This document shows, piece after piece, positions 56,171 through 64,000 of a DNA stretch of 64,000 nt. A program made the position numbers and the translations under genes. The notes beneath the pieces are model-generated. The model was not told the origin of the DNA. It did no database searches and was given only the letters and a program-made list of their open reading frames with translations. Positions within the stretch are counted from its first letter, which is position 1. Every line of letters starts with the position of its first letter. Source of the stretch: Salminus brasiliensis (taxonomy: Eukaryota; Chordata; Actinopteri; Characiformes; Bryconidae); assembly GCF_030463535.1 (NCBI RefSeq), contig NC_132878.1:95696373-95760372 (forward strand). The letters are read 5' to 3'.

Positions 56171-56764
56171 TCTTTAAAGCTGCTATATGCAAATGAGCCA
56201 AGCCTGAAAAGCTCTTATAATAACAGTGTGAGTGGGTGTGGCTAAACTACAACACAACAGGATATCTGTAAATGTCACAAAAACAACAGAACAGACTTCT
56301 CATATAAGAACTGCATGGACTTATTATTATTATTATTATTGAACTTAATGTTTACATGTTTTTATTTTTATTAAAACAAAAGCAAAGTACGTTCGCATAC
56401 CATAGGCCCTTATAGCTGCTGTGGCTAATTAGCAGTTGCTTATTATAAGCTTGTAAATTAAGGCTTCCAGTATGATCCGACTATCGCTGGTTAGAAAAGC
56501 TGCGTCTTTAAAGCTGCCATATGCAAATGAGCCAAGTCTGAAATGCTCTTATAATAACAGTATGAGTGGGTGTGGCTAAACTACATCAGAATAGGATATA
56601 TGTAAATGATATAAAAACAACAGAACAGACTTCTCTTATATGAACTGCATCAAAGTACGTTTGCATAACATAGGCCCTTATAGCCGCTGTGGCTAATTAG
56701 CAGTTGCTTATTATAACCTTGTAAATTAAGGCTTGCCGTATGATCCGGCTATCGCTGGTTAGAA
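56171..56764. repeat. Tandem duplication, about 334-bp unit
   Basis: TCTTTAAAGCTGC starts at 56171 and again at 56505. The two copies share ATATGCAAATGAGCCAAG, GAGTGGGTGTGGCTAAACTA, ATAGGCCCTTATAGC and TATGATCCG-CTATCGCTGG. Both contain a perfect octamer ATGCAAAT. A diverged relative lies inverted at 17640-17870. Confidence 0.85.
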
Positions 56765-57400
56765 GCCGGAGTCAGAGAGAGCACAACTGCCCGTGCTCTC
56801 TCAGGGCTGAGTGGATGGCCTTCCTCCTCCTCCTCACATCAGTCCTAGCGTGATGTTGGTCAGTACAGGCGTCTGCTAGCTGTTGTATCGGAGCTGGGGA
56901 ACCGCGCTTTCCTCCGAGCGTGCTAACTACCTACCATCGGCGGCAGTGGCTAGCTTAACATGTGTCAGAGGAGACGTGTGCTAGTCTTCACCCTCCAAGT
57001 GTTTTGGGCATTGGGGGGAGTTCACATGAACGGGGATTGGGTCATTGGTCTTCCAAATTGGGTCAAATTAGACCTTTAATTGACCAATATATAGTTTACA
57101 CCATTGCTACGTCATACATACGCCAGTGTAGTAAACCTCATACCTAATGGTTATGATGACACTCTTTTACCCGAATTCTGAGATTATTTTGGATCTAAAA
57201 CCCATTGCATATCAGTAAAGTGGTGGAGGGATACATGCAAGGTGATTTGAGGTCAAATAGTCCCAAAAGTAAACCCCTTTTTTTTCCAACACACCCAGAA
57301 GAGAGCAAGGCCAATTGTGCTTCCAGGCACATGGCTAGCAGCATGACCGGGATTCGAACCAACGGTCTCCTGGACCACCTGGGGCCCCACTTTTTCTTTT
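56765..57400 (-). mobile_element. tRNA-derived SINE-like repeat(s)
   Basis: GCCGGAGTCAGAGAGAGCAC marks the start of the block, and AGAGAGCAAGGCCAATTGTG plus GGGATTCGAACCAACGGTCT (minus-strand B box GGTTCGAATCCC) mark the right end. Orientation is inferred from the B box. Confidence 0.55.
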
Positions 57401-58140
57401 TTTTTTTGTTATTTTAGACAGTACAGGCGGAAAAGGAAAAGGATTTTAGGCCCTGTCCATCATTTCACACATGAGTTCAGGCAACTCGTGACCACTTGCA
57501 TGACCACTTGCCTCGCTAGATATTTACCCGCCGAGTAATATTAAATTTTTTTATTTAATTTTCCTTAATGTTATATTATATATATTATATATACTTTTTT
57601 TGGTCTTCTCTGGAAAAGGTGGAGAAGACCTGTCCTGTATTGTAGCCCCTGTCCATCATTTCACACATGAGTTCAGGCAACTCGTGGCCACTTCTCTCCA
57701 GTGTTTCCCTCCCATCATTTGAATGTACTCATAATGTTATTTATTTGATAAAAAATTGTTGTGTATTTACTTCAACCATGTCTATTAATTTTAGGTCCAC
57801 CCTAACTAGTTGATGGTAGCTAGTTATAGTGTCCTAGAGCTCTTTTCAGGGCTTTTTTTTTTTTTTTTTTTACTTGTAAAAAATGTTAATCGCATATCTT
57901 ATTTATTTTATAATTATATAAATAGATTTGATTACATTTCCCCCTTATTTATTTATTATTTTGCGCTGTAGTCAAGACGACCGATGTCCGCTTCCATTCA
58001 CCACCATTGTAAAAAAAGAAGTCCGTATGTTTCTCTACAAACAACCACAAATTCACACCAAACAAAACATAAAATGACTAATTATTACTGCGAATAATTG
58101 ATAGTTTATTGTGTAATTTTTTAAAACTAATAAAACGACT
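57401..58140. other. Intergenic sequence before srsf10
   Basis: Contains a 40-bp direct duplication (CCTGTCCATCATTTCACACA and GAGTTCAGGCAACTCGTG at about 57456 and 57650) and T homopolymers. No gene seen. Confidence 0.5.
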
Positions 58141-58165
58141 AAAAGCCGGATAAAAGTCCCCGCGC

Positions 58166-58177
58166 TGCGCATGCGCG
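58166..58177. promoter_or_regulatory. NRF1 palindrome in the srsf10 CpG-rich promoter
   Basis: TGCGCATGCGCG is a perfect NRF1 core (GCGCATGCGC) 120 bases before the srsf10 start codon, inside a short CpG-rich stretch (58155-58240) with no TATA box. This fits a housekeeping promoter. Confidence 0.65.
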
Positions 58178-58195
58178 CTGCATCGTTGACGACAC

Positions 58196-58206
58196 GGCGC
58201 CAAATC
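58196..58206 (-). promoter_or_regulatory. Possible E2F-type site
   Basis: CGGCGCCAAAT; the reverse strand reads TTTGGCGCC, close to the E2F consensus TTTSSCGC. Short motif, so chance is possible. Confidence 0.4.
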
Positions 58207-58298
58207 GGCGGAAAAGCCCGAAAGGCCGAAGCAGCTTCGCGCTAATAGACACACAAACACAGATACAGCTACTACAATAAATGCTATTTTAGTGGATT

Positions 58299-62746
<4,448 letters not shown>

Positions 62747-64000
62747 GATGGTCATCTCCAAAAGACGGATGTACTCAAGTTAAAGGAGCGGTTCACTAGA
62801 AAATCAAATATACAGTTTTCCTTCATGCCTCAAAATGTTGTCAATTGGCCAAGACACAATAAGTTTGCCTCTTGAGGGACTTATTTGGTCAATAATGCTA
62901 ATGTTGCTAACAGTGAATTAAAGTGAAGAGTCAACAAAAAACAAACTAGTAACAGTTCATTATTATCAGCTCTACCATATTTGGCTGAACTTTTACTGTA
63001 ACTGTATTTGGTACCATTTACAGTCAGCAGTAAATGATACAAAACTGGATCAGTGGGAAATGTTTCATTAAAATTAATGGTACTTTTTCATTTATATGGG
63101 TTTTTTCCCACTTTTCTCCACATGTAGTCAATCAGCCAAGACCTCCATTATAAGGAACCATGCATTTACATGTATTTTCTGTTTGTTTGTTTGTTTTTTA
63201 TAGTTTCCTATAGTATCTGAAACCGTGGGGGTATAATAATTCACTGGGGGTTGCTAATTCACAGCAGAGTTTCTAATTTTGTGGTTTTCCCACCATATTA
63301 GGCTAATTAAAAAAATGACTTTGGTTGTAGAGGCCAGGTCATCAAATCTGGACCTTGAGTCCAGTTTCCAGTCCTGGATTTTTCCATTACTGTAAATTAG
63401 GGGAACAGCTGATAATTATTTAGCCATGTAGTGTCAGATTTAATTGTTGAAGAGTGTAGTTGGGGGAACTCAGTATCTTAAGTTAGGACTAGACACTAAA
63501 ATCATTAATAATTGTTATAATTTAATAACAGTAAAATTCAGTTTTAAAAGTAGAATTAGAATTGTGAACTCAAGGTGAAGTAAATGGACGGTAATTTGTG
63601 ACAAATAATGGGACAAATAATATCTTATAAGCAGTCAATCAACCATGGGTGAGATTACATCGATTAGAGGTTTTGCATGTTGGTTTCATTTAAGATTAGA
63701 TGAATTTTTTTGATTAATTGCCCAGCGGAAATTTAACTAATCGTAAAGTTAAACCAGTTCTCCAAGAAAATGTAATTTGACTTTATTTACGTAACTGACT
63801 TTATTGACTGCAGAAAACACATTCTTCTAAAATCTTGAGTAGAAGTACAAAATTAAGTCATTTCTAAAACTTATGGTACTTTTTTTAATAAATTAAATTA
63901 ACAGAACATTACAATTACAGTATTGGATATATGAGGTTTTGCTCCAACATGCACTACATATTGGACATATTGGAGGTTTAAGGCTTGTGACACTTCACAA
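62747..64000. other. srsf10 intron 2 (minor intron), incomplete
   Basis: No sequence encoding the expected next residues (FEDVRDAED) is present, so exon 3 lies beyond the right edge. No convincing U12 branch-point (TTCCTTRAC) was seen in this part. Confidence 0.55.

Overview
The window is vertebrate nuclear DNA, almost certainly from a teleost fish. Split genes with canonical GT-AG introns encode fish-type proteins. The introns are packed with Tc1/mariner-type transposon copies, L2-like LINE tails, tRNA-derived SINE pieces and long minisatellites. An ostariophysan (characin- or catfish-like) source is a guess from repeat style only.

Three genes lie in tandem on the + strand. (1) Positions 964-45498 hold the last 26 coding exons of a myomesin, most likely myom3. 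The window opens inside the first fibronectin-III (Fn3) domain and runs through four more Fn3 domains, five Ig domains and the stop codon. All 26 exons join in one open frame of 1027 residues. (2) Positions 50320-56018 hold a complete four-exon gene for a 126-residue liver-type fatty-acid/bile-acid binding protein (fabp10a). It has a TATA box and an HNF1-like site directly upstream. (3) Positions 58299-62720 hold the first two coding exons of an SR splicing factor, srsf10. It starts in a CpG-rich promoter with a perfect NRF1 palindrome and continues beyond the right edge. Human MYOM3 and SRSF10 are also neighbours (1p36.11), which supports the names.

Region by region: 1-45498 is myom3, with introns swollen by arrays of 48-, 82-, about 72-, 51-, 42-, 33- and about 31-bp units, about ten copies of one Tc1-like short element, and LINE relics. 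45499-46720 is its 3' UTR. 46800-50170 is intergenic, with a LINE tail, a transposase fragment and AT repeats. 50179-56071 is fabp10a, whose third intron carries about 3 kb of a 33-bp satellite. 56171-57400 has a 334-bp duplication and SINE debris. 58166-64000 is srsf10, with a perfect 107-bp palindrome and three 466-bp tandem repeats in intron 1.

The most interesting point is the end of srsf10 exon 2. A perfect U12-type AT-AC donor (ATATCCTTT) interrupts the RNP1 motif, and a strong U2-type donor lies 19 bases downstream. This is the arrangement expected for the known autoregulation of SRSF10 through competition between the minor and major spliceosomes. The three genes do not share a pathway: one is a sarcomere M-band protein, one a liver lipid carrier, and one a nuclear splicing regulator.
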